Below, one piece after another: positions 55,073-64,000 of a DNA stretch of 64,000 bases. The notes under the pieces were generated by a model. That model had not been told where the DNA came from. It did no database searches and saw nothing but the letters and a program-made list of their open reading frames with translations. Each line of letters opens with the position of its first letter. Position 1 is the stretch's first letter. Location: contig LXFE01000119.1 in assembly GCA_001929475.1 (NCBI GenBank), forward strand, positions 1 through 64,000, in the 5' to 3' direction. Source of the DNA: Neolecta irregularis DAH-3 (taxonomy: Eukaryota > Ascomycota > Neolectomycetes > Neolectales > Neolectaceae). The position numbers and the translations under genes are program-made.

Positions 55073-56125
55073 GCTCGAGTCAAGTCCACATTTAATTTGA
55101 CTCCTACGTTATGTTATTTCCTTTTGCATCTGAGGAAGAAGGGGTGGAATACTCTGGGTTACTTGTTAGTGACACAATGGTGTTTAGTTGATCCTATAGC
55201 TTCTTTTTTCATCACCCTAATGTTCAAACTTCACAGCGCGGCGGAGTTCAATGTTGTTGGTTAACTGGTTATTTTTTCAGCCCACTCATTAGCATTTCTT
55301 CTTTCCTTTCTCAAGAGGCTATCTCTTTTCTGCTTACTATTGTGGGTCTCTTTATTTCTTTATTTATTGCAGAGGTACATCTTTATGTTTGTACAATGAA
55401 ACTTTGTAAGCTCCTTCATACCATTAATAAACATTCTTCACAAGGTTTAAATATCTTGATGTATCGTACCCAGTTCTATCCCACTAGTCTAGCATGAACA
55501 TCCAAAAATGGCTCTCCGAGTTGAAATACGCAACTCCTTAAAGCTTGTCAGCAGTTTTCCATGAGAGTACCTTGCTCCTCGAGCCAAGCATCAACCGTTT
55601 TTTAAAGGAATGTTTTAAATCAATTGAGAAGTCATTATTTCGACAGGGATTTGTAGGACAAGCCACACAGAGAATGCTCCTGCTCAATTTACCTTCATTT
55701 TGAAAGCTCACATGAGAAAGAAAAATCGATCTCGTATCACACCGGACCACAAATCCTCAAAAAAAGTAGATTATGCCTGTCGGCTTTCTTAGAGCTTCAC
55801 TCAACCCTTTCAAGAGGTGGAACATCTCGGGATAATTCAAATTAATTGGAATAGCCCGACATTATACATGGCAAAAAATGCACAGTTTGTAGAATCAGCA
55901 AACTCGCATCGTCCTTCTAGTTTACTCGTCAGAAATTGCCTGTCTTTGGGTAAAAACGACCTTTCTTTTGCACTAACTAAATTACGAATACTAGCTGCTT
56001 ATCGTAAAGTTCTTAGCCGATAGCAAGAACGTTTCTTGCCATGTCCTCTTAATAGACTCGCAGGAGGACTAGCATCCATATTCGGAAAAGCACAGCCGGT
56101 CCGATGCAAGCCATAAGAAAACTGC
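55073..56125. other. Intergenic stretch, no gene supported
   Basis: About 1.05 kb between convergent 3' ends of the PSR1-like and VPS28 genes. Pyrimidine-rich near 55280-55380. Frames 55538-55750 minus and 55817-56023 plus carry no motif. Confidence 0.55.
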
Positions 56126-57052
56126 TTAAGAACTCAGTCCTTTGAAGAACTCGTTATACGCTTGTTCAATGTCGAAGAGCATCTACACATTAGCTTCTCT
56201 TATTATAAGCCTCACCTGACGGCTCTGCTCTTCGGTGATCTCGTCCGCTGCATTCATCTGGTTGAGCTTAATGAGCCTGATTATGAATTTATTAGCATAA
56301 AATAATATCATTACCAATTGACAATCTTAGAACGTCCCTGGAATTCTTGAACTGTAACATTATTCAGGCTGGTTATAAGATCTGACAGGAGAGGATGTAG
56401 CTGATCCTTTGCACTGTACTTGAGTTTTAGCGCGTCCATAAAAGTTATAAAATTCTTGGTGGTAAACAGGCGATTAACAGAGGACAGGAACACCTGAACA
56501 GCTTCTGCCACTTCTTTTGCAGATGTACCAGTAGTTATTGCGACGGAGTCAGCACCAGCATGTTCAACAGTTACTGGCACTCCAATTTTGAGGCGATAAG
56601 ACGCAGATGAGTATGATACCTTCTTGTAAGCCAAGATAAGTACAAACGATCCAAATACTTTATAGCCATTCATAAAAGTGTCGATGTCTTTAAATTTGGC
56701 CGCTACTTCCGGCGTCTTCAGAATCGATTTATATTGTGTGAGCAGACGTTGACATGTTGTAGCATATCTTTAACCTACTTAGAATATAGATCCCGTGAAT
56801 CATACCTACTGTGCCTGATTGACTGTGTCCCTTGTGTACGCTTTTTCCAGAAACTCGAGAGATACAATGATGGAGTATAATTCGGCCAGATCCTCGTAAA
56901 TTTCTCGTTTTGCGGAAGTTGTATATAACTTGACCTCCTTTAAATCAACTCTCATTCCCAGAATTTCACTGGACCTCGTCCAAGGAAATATTTGAAGCTA
57001 ACGGCGGCGAAATAATCGACGATGTAGGAGCATATGGGGTCTGTCGAGACAT
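56126..57052 (-). CDS. VPS28: ESCRT-I subunit Vps28
   Basis: Vps28 joins Vps23 and Vps37 in ESCRT-I and recruits ESCRT-II for multivesicular body sorting. It starts MSRQTPYAPTSSIISPPLAS (ATG at 57052). After an intron it reads EVKLYTTSAKREIYEDLAEL and YSIIVSLEFLEKAYTRDTVN, the N-terminal coiled helices. The linker has ASYRLKIGVPVTVEHA. The C-terminal four-helix domain is FITFMDALKLKYSAKDQLHP, LLSDLITSLNNV, FQGRSKIVNW and a last exon ending EQSRQMLFDIEQAYNEFF and TAA at 56126-56128. Introns are short GT-AG. All family blocks are present. Confidence 0.94.
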
Positions 57053-57584
57053 AATGTGCTGCCGATCGAGTGGTGTAGATTAATTCATGTCAAAGGCTCA
57101 AAAGAAATATAAATCTGCCCGAGCTAGTCCCCAAATGAATAACATATTCTTCCAAACTCTAAGATACGAATACCAAGATATCATTTCTTACGGTCGTTTT
57201 GATAAAGTCACCAGAAATTTTGTGTGAACCATAATACCATATATGGTAATGAAAATTCCTACCCAACATGGAACCAAGTATACGTGAACACATAAAGCAG
57301 AACATTCGATCCAAAATAGTGTCAATTCTCTACGTTTGAGAAGAGGCTGTGGTACTATATATCATTCTAACAACGTAGCGATAGAAGTGGACGATAACAT
57401 TTGTATATATCCATCCAGTCATTAACAATGGTGTCACCGATGCGCTATTGATTCAGGGATCCGAAATACAGAAATTACTCAGGACTGGGAACACTGGAAC
57501 CCGGTGAAGGATTTTCTTTGCTTTTCCTTCGAGACTGGCCCCGCGGTTTCTTCTCTCATTCATATTTCACGGCGTTATTCTCTG
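57053..57584. other. Intergenic stretch, no gene supported
   Basis: About 530 bp between the VPS28 start and the DAD3 3' end, both on the minus strand. It should hold the VPS28 promoter. Confidence 0.5.
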
Positions 57585-57949
57585 CTAGTTCTGATCGTAG
57601 TCATGAGTATACTGCGCAGCAGCTTGTTCTCTCGCTTCTTCTTGCATCTAAGACTTTAAATATTGTCCATACTCATCTCTCCATACCATAATTGAGTAAA
57701 CACTTGCCTTGAAGAAAGTGAAAACTAGCCCAGTTTTTCTTTCCAGCTCGCGGAGAGAATCAAGAATTTGGGTTGTAGGCTGGCCCGCAAGATCCTGAAT
57801 CAACCCATTCAGCTAAACGAAGCACCTTAATGATGTGCCAACAAAAGCCTATATACCCTCTCAAGGCTTGCTGCCAGACGTGAATATTGGTCCAAAACTG
57901 TTTGTTCGAGTTCTGTTATGGGAGAGGGTGATGAGGGTGACGGTGCCAT
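57585..57949 (-). CDS. DAD3: DASH/Dam1 complex subunit Dad3
   Basis: Exons in coding order are 57949-57857, 57812-57687 and 57647-57585: 282 bp, 93 residues; introns 44 and 39 nt. Dad3 is part of the DASH ring that couples kinetochores to microtubules, a fungus-specific complex. The helix-rich sequence has ELEQTVLDQYSRLAASLERL, NGLIQDLAG, ILDSLRELERKTGLVFTFFK and ASVYSIM, which match the Dad3 pattern of a leucine-rich hairpin ending FKASVYSI. The size fits the family. The upstream frame from 58135 is an artefact: the ATG at 57949 begins the family-like protein. Divergent from GWT1. Confidence 0.86.
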
Positions 57950-58006
57950 ATTGAGGTTATTCGACACGTGTATAATAAATAGCATAGTCCACCATCTATC
58001 AACAGC
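57950..58006. promoter_or_regulatory. 57-bp bidirectional promoter DAD3 / GWT1
   Basis: Only 57 bp separate the two ATG codons. Core promoters and 5' leaders of both genes must overlap or extend into the neighbouring coding sequence. Confidence 0.7.
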
Positions 58007-59629
58007 ATGTCTAGTAAATGGGCAAAGGAAGACTTCGTAACAGGTCTCAGTGGAGGTCCTCTCGATGAGATAATCTGGGTATCTCTGGCTGCTCCGGTAT
58101 ATACTGATCAATATTGGCAAAAGATTAATTGACATGTTCTAGTCAGCATATTTCCTATGGTCGGCTCTCCAATCACGGCTAGATATATTCCAGAATTATT
58201 ATTTTTTCGCATATATCCTCGATATCAGTCTGAATTGCATGGGCCTTTTGTTGTCAATTACATTATGTTCGAATCATCCAAAGTCGCTTAATTTACTATT
58301 TATTATTCCAGGAATTTTGCTATTTCTCGTCAAATCACCTTCAAGAAAGGTCCTCAGGAAACATCAAGGCGCAGGTATACTTCCAAGGAAACCATTTATT
58401 ACCGCGTATCGAGGTGGAATGCAAATAATTACTTGCCTCGCTATTTTAGCCGTTGACTTTCATATATTTCCACGGAGATTTGCAAAGGTTGAGACCTGGG
58501 GCACTTCGCTGGTACATACTCCTAATTTTCCAATACTATTGCCAAGTAGATGGATCTTGGAGTGGGATCGTTTGTATTTGCAGCTGGCGTCGTTGCTGTT
58601 AGGCCTTTATTAAAGGATACGAACATTTCAATGGCGAGATTGATTAGAGTATCAATCAAACAATCTATACCTCTCCTCGTTTTAGGGTGTGCTAGATTAG
58701 TGTTGATCAAAGGTGTCGACTACCATGTATTTACCCTTTTGAAGATGGGCTAATTATCGAGGAACACGTCACAGAGTACGGTGTTCATTGGAATTTCTTC
58801 TTTACACTTGGTCTTTTACCGCCATTTGTGACACTACTCTCTGGGATTTACACTCTATTACCTTCATATGCCCTTTTATCCCTCATCATTGTCTCCAGTT
58901 ACCAATTCTTCCTCGAAAATAGAGGTCTCAAAGCATATATATTGACGGCGCCACGGGAAAACTTACTCTCTCAAAATAGAGAAGGCATATTTTCTTTCAT
59001 TGGTAGCAGCTTCTTCTTGGGAAAATATTTAAATGCTAGGATATCTCTCCATATTTTTAGCGGGCATGGATATCGGTCGATATATTCTCCCTCGGAAACC
59101 CGAATTGCCTTATTTCTTATTTTTCAGCAAAAGGTCCTCAGAGCGAGTCAAAGTTTTTTTAATGTTAGCCCTTTGGGCTACATTCTGGACTTCAGCATAC
59201 CTTTTTTCTACAAACTACTTTGCTCTGACGGTTTCTAGGAGAATGGTATGGTCGAAACTAGAAGCAAGGCTAAGCCCTAGGCTAATCTCCCGTATGTCCT
59301 TTGGATATGTGCGTACAATGTTGGATATTTACTCATTTATTTCATGATCGAAATTTTGTTTTTCAAGAAGGAAGAAGACCACGTGGACTGCGTCCCATCA
59401 GTGCTACATTCGATTAATTACAACGGATTGCCTACTTTCCTGGCGGTACGACTTCTTTTCAATGTCTTCTAAATTCAAGGCGAATACGTTGACAGGTATT
59501 ATCAACATTACCATAAACACTCTTGCTATCAAGACAATTCCAGCCTTTTTGTTACTCACCGCTTATATCCTCACCTTGAGCTTATTATCCGTTCATATGT
59601 ACCAAAAGCAGATTCAACTAAAACTTTAA
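58007..59629 (+). CDS. GWT1: GPI-anchor inositol acyltransferase Gwt1/PIG-W
   Basis: Exons 58007-58096, 58143-58511, 58550-58726, 58762-59002, 59040-59245, 59281-59445 and 59480-59629 total 1398 bp, 465 residues. Introns are 34-46 nt. Gwt1 acylates inositol of the GPI precursor in the ER. The N-terminus [20 protein letters not shown] fits the family (KE.FV.GL.GG). Diagnostic blocks: [88 protein letters not shown] and [13 protein letters not shown]. Around twelve membrane segments. ATG 58239 in other frames is not the start. Confidence 0.96.
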
Positions 59630-59654
59630 TAATCACTGGCAAATCCGATTCACA

Positions 59655-60569
59655 TTACATAATAAAGGTCCAAAAGCTAGGGAACACAGTCTCATCTTCT
59701 ACTATGCGTCTTACTTGTTCCAAGACAAACTTTTCTACTTTTCCTACATTCTTCAGCACATGCCCTCCTTGCTCTCCAATCTCGCTTTCAATCCTGAGGT
59801 CTTTGAGAACATTTCCTTCCATGAAACAAAGGTGTATCCGATTTTCAATCAACGCAACACAAAGAGACCCTTGTAAATGAATTCCTGTAATTTGAAGCCG
59901 TACAGGAAGGCCAACAAACATGGCAGCAGGATGATTCAAGATAAGCTCTGCGTTGAGAGAGAGACGTATATCTCCTTTGTATTCAACGTCTGCTGTGACC
60001 TGAATGTGCGTTTGCTTTTTCTCAATGGACCTCGACAGTCTTGGTTCATCGGCTACATGGCGACTATATTCGAGTTCACTTGTGTTGGAAATAGAAGAGC
60101 TCTCAGTGCGTCTTCGGATATGGTGGATGGGATTACAGTGCTCAAAAACAGGGCTAAACGGCAGTGTAGGTGTCATCAGCCCAGTGGCAAGACCTGCTGC
60201 GTGAGGCGAGAATGCGGAATAATGCAACGGCTGTCGCTGAGGAAAGAAAAAGGAAAAACTGTGGTCGTTTGGAGTTTCTGCATAAGGGGGCGGCTTTGAA
60301 CTGGTTTGACTGATGCGATCAGAGTCTTCTGCACTTTCCTGTTCGCCTTCTTCCTCATATCCGTAATCTTCCTCGTAGAAATCATCCAATGGATCAGAAA
60401 TATCTTTCACGAAGACTGATGGCGGAACAGAGCCCAGGTCGATATCGATGATCTCGATGCTGCGCAGGAAATTTGGGAGGGTAATCGACGCAAAGTGCGA
60501 GTTGAGCATTATTTTGATATCATTTGCTACCGACGAATCGAGTTTGGTCCAGTCGAATTCGACCGCCAT
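59655..60569 (-). CDS. MDM12: ERMES subunit Mdm12
   Basis: Single exon, 304 residues. Mdm12 bridges Mmm1 in the ER and Mdm10/Mdm34 in the mitochondrial outer membrane and carries lipid in its SMP domain. It starts MAVEFDWTKL, close to the family N-terminus (SVDLDW..L). The SMP features: EIIDIDLGSVPPSVFVKDIS, an acidic loop insertion (EEDYGYEEEGEQ) and Ser/Pro-rich spacer, then DVEYKGDIRLSLNAELILN and GLPVRLQITGIHLQGSLCVA, and the closing IGEQGGHVLKNVGKVEKFV. The reported frame extends upstream to 60656, but ATG 60569 is the family start. Convergent with GWT1, 25 bp between stops. Confidence 0.95.
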   Translation of the reverse strand: MAVEFDWTKLDSSVANDIKIMLNSHFASITLPNFLRSIEIIDIDLGSVPPSVFVKDISDPLDDFYEEDYGYEEEGEQESAEDSDRISQTSSKPPPYAETPNDHSFSFFFPQRQPLHYSAFSPHAAGLATGLMTPTLPFSPVFEHCNPIHHIRRRTESSSISNTSELEYSRHVADEPRLSRSIEKKQTHIQVTADVEYKGDIRLSLNAELILNHPAAMFVGLPVRLQITGIHLQGSLCVALIENRIHLCFMEGNVLKDLRIESEIGEQGGHVLKNVGKVEKFVLEQVRRIVEDETVFPSFWTFIM

Positions 60570-60628
60570 GTTTTGGATTCTGAAGCTGCAACGAGGTGTA
60601 TATAAAGACGACTGAATGGTAAGGGAAC
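60570..60628. promoter_or_regulatory. 59-bp bidirectional promoter MDM12 / SFR1-like
   Basis: The two start codons are 59 bp apart and the genes diverge. A TATATAAAG stretch lies at 60598-60606. Confidence 0.6.
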
Positions 60629-61844
60629 ATGGAATCACGGTCAATTTCCACTCCAACCCCTGCCAACCTCTCTTTTTCTATGTCATCATCCGCGCAAGAC
60701 AATAATACAGACCAACATGAAAGTAGCTTTCTTGCAGAAACACCTCTACAGCACAACCAATCATCATATCATCAAGACCTGCAATTTGAGCAGGATACAT
60801 CTAGCATTGAAAATATTAATTCCCCAATTGCATCTCCTAGCAAAACTCCAGTACGCATACAAGAGGCTATTCCCACAGACCCAACTTCTCTCTTGTCGTC
60901 CATTGGGTCCACAAATGACGTTATTAAAAGCGTTCTTCTCAAAGACCCCACGCTGAGCAGGCCAAACTTTGACCAAACGGAAGAGTCGATAAACTTGGAT
61001 GGTATTCCTTTGCTTAAGAACGACGGTACGACAGCGCTCCCTCTTCAGACATCCCCATCAAAGTTTATGTCGATTACGTCTTCTTCAAGTCCTAGTAAAG
61101 TTTCATCACCGTCAAAGGTTCCATCGAAGCGACTTACCCCAGGAACGCACCACCCTGATAAACGTAGGAGATTAGATGAAGTCAGAAAGACTCTCCACAA
61201 GCCCTTTCGTTCACCCCTAGTAATGTCATCTTGCGAAATCCGACCGACAGTAAATACGCAATTTGCAAGTCCTGAACAAGAACACATGCCTTGCCAAAAT
61301 ACAAGGGTCACTCCGCAAGGAAAACGCTTTCATAACTTTTTCAAAAGCCCCCTGTCTTCTTCAAAGACACTAAACCCGGAGACCCAATCTCTCCAAAATC
61401 GAGCGAGAGAACTCGATAAAGTGATTACTCAAGCTAGAAAAGACATAGAGCTGGCTAAAACAGCATATAGCTACGAGTTGAAGGTATTACATTCTACCCT
61501 CTTTTTTCCTGACAAGATAGAACGAAGATTTACGTCTAAAAGAACTAATTCAAAAATGGAAATTAACATCTCAGCAAGCTGCGGACGACATTTACGCTAC
61601 TGTCTCTGTGAGGGTGAATGCAGCGGGTGGAATCTCCGCGCTTCGTAGTTCAGCGTGTCAAGAAAACTGGGGCTGGACAGAAGACGATAAGCCTTCAGTC
61701 CAAGTCACTAGAAATGCTTTTGATCCTCCCCCAAGCAACGCTCCTGAACCGAAGCACAAATTTACAATGGAGATGATGCTTGAGCAACTGAGTATTCCAT
61801 TTGAGACTATCGGGTGGAATACCAACGCAGGGTATTGGGAGTGA
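60629..61844 (+). CDS. Sfr1/Mei5-like recombination mediator
   Basis: Exons 60629-61483 and 61521-61844 total 1179 bp, 392 residues; the 37-nt intron restores the C-terminal domain. Sfr1 with Swi5 stabilises Rad51/Dmc1 filaments in homologous recombination. The first about 230 residues are Ser/Pro/Gln-rich and unstructured, with SPSK repeats and a basic PDKRRRL patch. The conserved C-terminus has a coiled coil (ARELDKVITQARKDIELAK), KWKLTSQQAADDIYATVSVR, a NWGW motif, and FTMEMMLEQLSIPFETIGW, which resemble the Sfr1 KWR..AAEEL and FTM.MML..LGI blocks. I am fairly sure of the family, less of function. Confidence 0.82.
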
Positions 61845-61910
61845 TTTGCAGTTGCTACTTCTTTAATTCCATGCTAGATATCGCTAAATTCACAAATTCT
61901 GAAAGAAAAA

Positions 61911-64000
61911 CTATAGCAAAGGCGGTGGAATTGGGAGGCCCGGTTCGTCTCGTCCTTCATTATTTTGAGGCCGATGGTTTTGTTGCTGGCCTTCTCTCAA
62001 TTGTTGATTCTGTCTCCACCAAAGCAAAAATGCGACGAACCCGCAAAGTCCTAGAATCGCAAGGGTCTCTAATATGGAGTCTTCAAAATCTTCGAGATAA
62101 TCATCCTCAAGGACATCTTGTTGATAGTCGTCGAGGACATTTTCAGGCATCTTCGTTGACGCTTGAGCTTTTCCTTTGTTCTGGCCTAATGCCGGTTGCT
62201 GATATCTTTTAAATAGCTGTTGAATAGCCGACTTGACGGTTATCTGTGGAGGAGGATCTCATTATGAAAAGAATCAAGAAATGAATCATACTTTCATCAT
62301 CCCCAATGCTGTTGATAGGTGCGCCTGTCAACGTATTCCATGCACTCCTAACTCTCAACTTCAATAACGCCAACTGTACGGGAAGCCATGAGTTCGGGCT
62401 GATCTGTATTGCATGGTCATAGTAGCGCTTCGCAAGATTGTAGTCCTGTTTCATTCCGTACCCATTTTCGTACATCCAACCCAGATTCCAATATGCCATC
62501 GGACTCAATTTTGTATCTGAAGCCGATGCATAGCAATTTGCTGCTTTTGCGTAATCAGGAGCTGTTCCGATGCCTTTGAAGTAGAAGTCCCCCACTTTTA
62601 CAATTGCATCAATATTGCCTTGGGTGGAGGATCGGGAGTAATAAATCAAGGCAAGTTCTTCGTTCGTGCCGTTTGGCGGTTTTTGCAAGAAGGACAATGA
62701 AAGGCGGTGTTTATCTAATATGTAAACTGAGTAACAATTCAAAGATACCTTGATCAAGAAGGTAGGCGACATTTGTTTGAGCAACTTCGTAACCTTGTTC
62801 TGCCGCAATCAAGTAACCAATAATAGCTCTGTCAAGATCGCCTGCTTCGATTGCTGCATTGGCATCGGGAATTGTTGAACGACCGCACTCTATCCTTTCT
62901 GCGACCGTTTTATAGTACTAATTTGTTAATATTCACAACAGGAAGATATTTACCAATGTCGCAAGATTGCAGTCTCTTTCTCTTGCTTTTCCGCTGTTAC
63001 TGAGTTCAGCAAGATGATATAAAGCTTCAATATTCCCATGCCTTGCAGATGACTCAAATAATTTTAAAGCAACATTCACTTCCTTCCTCTCAAGATATAC
63101 TTTTCCAAGATTCATCTGGGCGGGCGCAAAATCTTGATCTGCAGCTGCTTTGAAATACTCGTACCCTCTTTTAATATCCTTTTTCAACCCCAGCCCATTC
63201 AAAAACATATATCCTATCCCATTTTGACTGACCGAGTCTCCAAGATCGATTCCTCGTTGAAACCATTGGGCAGCCTTTTCAAAATTCTGAGCGACGCCTT
63301 CACCTCGAAGATACATTCGTCCTATATAACCCGCACTTTTCGCAGCGGCAAGAGCCGTTCCAGGGAGAGGATTCGGAACCATAGCGCCCGATGAAGTCCA
63401 GTATTGTCTAGCAACACCTTGAAAATAAAACAAACTCTTTTGAAAATTTCTATTGGTTGCTCTCGATCCATCGTAGTAGAGTCTTCCGAGTCCAAATTGG
63501 CTTGTAATATCACCTTTCTCAGCCATGAATCGAAGATATTCGAGCACATCATCGAGTTCTTTTGACGCATCTGTCGGCTGAGATTTCTTGTGATGGATTG
63601 AAATAGTGGAACTTGCTCCATCGCCGTATATTCCCCCATCATCTTCAGGAAGAGAGTAATCGTGACGTGCAAGATATTGACCACCGGGAGGCCCAGTTTG
63701 CCACCATTTGATTGCTATATTTTGAGAGCTGAAAACACGTAAGGAGGGTACCACTATCAGCTGCTTTTTTGTAATAAACCACAGCGTCTTCGCAGCTTTT
63801 AGGCGTTCCAATCCCGTTGAAGTGTCGATACCCGAGAGTCATCTCGTATCGCACATCGCCTGATAGAGCTGCGAATGTATAGTATAGATGCGCCTTATCA
63901 TTTCATTTTTCATCTCAAAGACAAAGATAATACCATTCCCTGATCTCTTGCATTGGCATCACCATACCCCGTTGCATAGAGAAATCCAAGCATAGCTTGC
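61911..64000 (-). CDS. HRD3: Hrd3/SEL1L ERAD adaptor (5' end outside window)
   Basis: Hrd3/Sel1L holds the Hrd1 ubiquitin ligase and recognises misfolded ER proteins. From the right edge, AMLGFLYATGYGDANARDQG joins over an intron to the family block YRHFNGIGTPKSCEDAVVYY. The body is a series of Sel1-like repeats (SQFGLGRLYYDG, GYIGRMYLRGEGVAQNFEKA, SQNGIGYMFLNGLGLKKDIK, AQMNLGKVYL). Later exons read DPDANAAIEAGDLDRAIIGY-like and DFYFKGIGTAPDYAKAANCY, YWNLGWMYENGYGMKQDYNL. The C-terminal exon has a membrane segment (LAILGLCGFVAFLLWW) and a polar tail ending at 61911. The N-terminal signal peptide lies beyond the window. Convergent with the Sfr1-like gene, 66 bp between stops. Confidence 0.94.

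Noticed and set aside
61814-62212. 132-codon plus-strand frame
   Set aside because: Overlaps the end of the Sfr1-like gene in another frame and the HRD3 last exon antisense.

Overview
The window is nuclear DNA of a fungus. It holds about 36 protein-coding genes on both strands, nearly all split by very short introns (mostly 31-46 nt, starting GT and ending AG, with a CTAAC/CTGAC-like branch site a few bases before the AG). The gene set is fungal: DASH subunit Dad3, ERMES subunit Mdm12, GPI-anchor acyltransferase Gwt1, a UPF0658 Golgi protein, single-chain urease, Sfr1, Psr1-type phosphatase and two hexose-type MFS transporters. This fits an ascomycete, perhaps an early-diverging (Taphrinomycotina-like) one; that placement is inference. 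Exons were joined by hand from splice signals, reading frame and recalled family motifs. Where the exon lengths summed to whole codons I give the exon list.

Layout. 1-5.7 kb: a truncated tandem-repeat protein, an F-box protein and a secreted cysteine-rich protein with dibasic sites. 6.7-9.7 kb: Maf pyrophosphatase, a small bHLH factor, Lin1/CD2BP2. 10.3-18.5 kb: STT3, a PCI protein (PCID2/Csn12/Thp1), Noc2, TFIIA large subunit. 18.6-30.1 kb: sugar transporter, Utp17/WDR75, Rpb10, Mps1 kinase, mitochondrial ribosomal L21, Mpp10, GLTP. 30.5-36.4 kb: Mpo1-like protein, second sugar transporter, Sds22. 37-46.7 kb: a hAT transposase remnant, urease, PP4 regulatory subunit R2/Psy4, UPF0658, Npr2, FRG1, HscB/Jac1. 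47-55 kb: an HxxxDG acyltransferase, a 2-oxoglutarate/Fe(II) oxygenase, a gene-poor 2 kb, a Psr1-type phosphatase. 56-64 kb: Vps28, Dad3, Gwt1, Mdm12, Sfr1 and the 3' part of Hrd3/Sel1.

Most of this is core eukaryotic housekeeping: ribosome assembly (Noc2, Utp17, Mpp10, perhaps FRG1), transcription (TFIIA, Rpb10), ER glycosylation, GPI anchoring and ERAD (STT3, Gwt1, Hrd3), ESCRT-I, TORC1 control (Npr2), mitosis (Mps1, Dad3, Sds22, PP4R2). Genes are tightly packed. Several divergent pairs have start codons under 100 bp apart, and one convergent pair has stop codons 1 bp apart. Accessory material sits at 1-6.2 kb, 33.8-37.2 kb and 46.7-53.7 kb: repeats, a dispersed LTR/MITE-like family in three copies, and the acyltransferase-oxygenase pair. 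I found no CRISPR array, rRNA or convincing tRNA gene, and no clear new multi-gene system.
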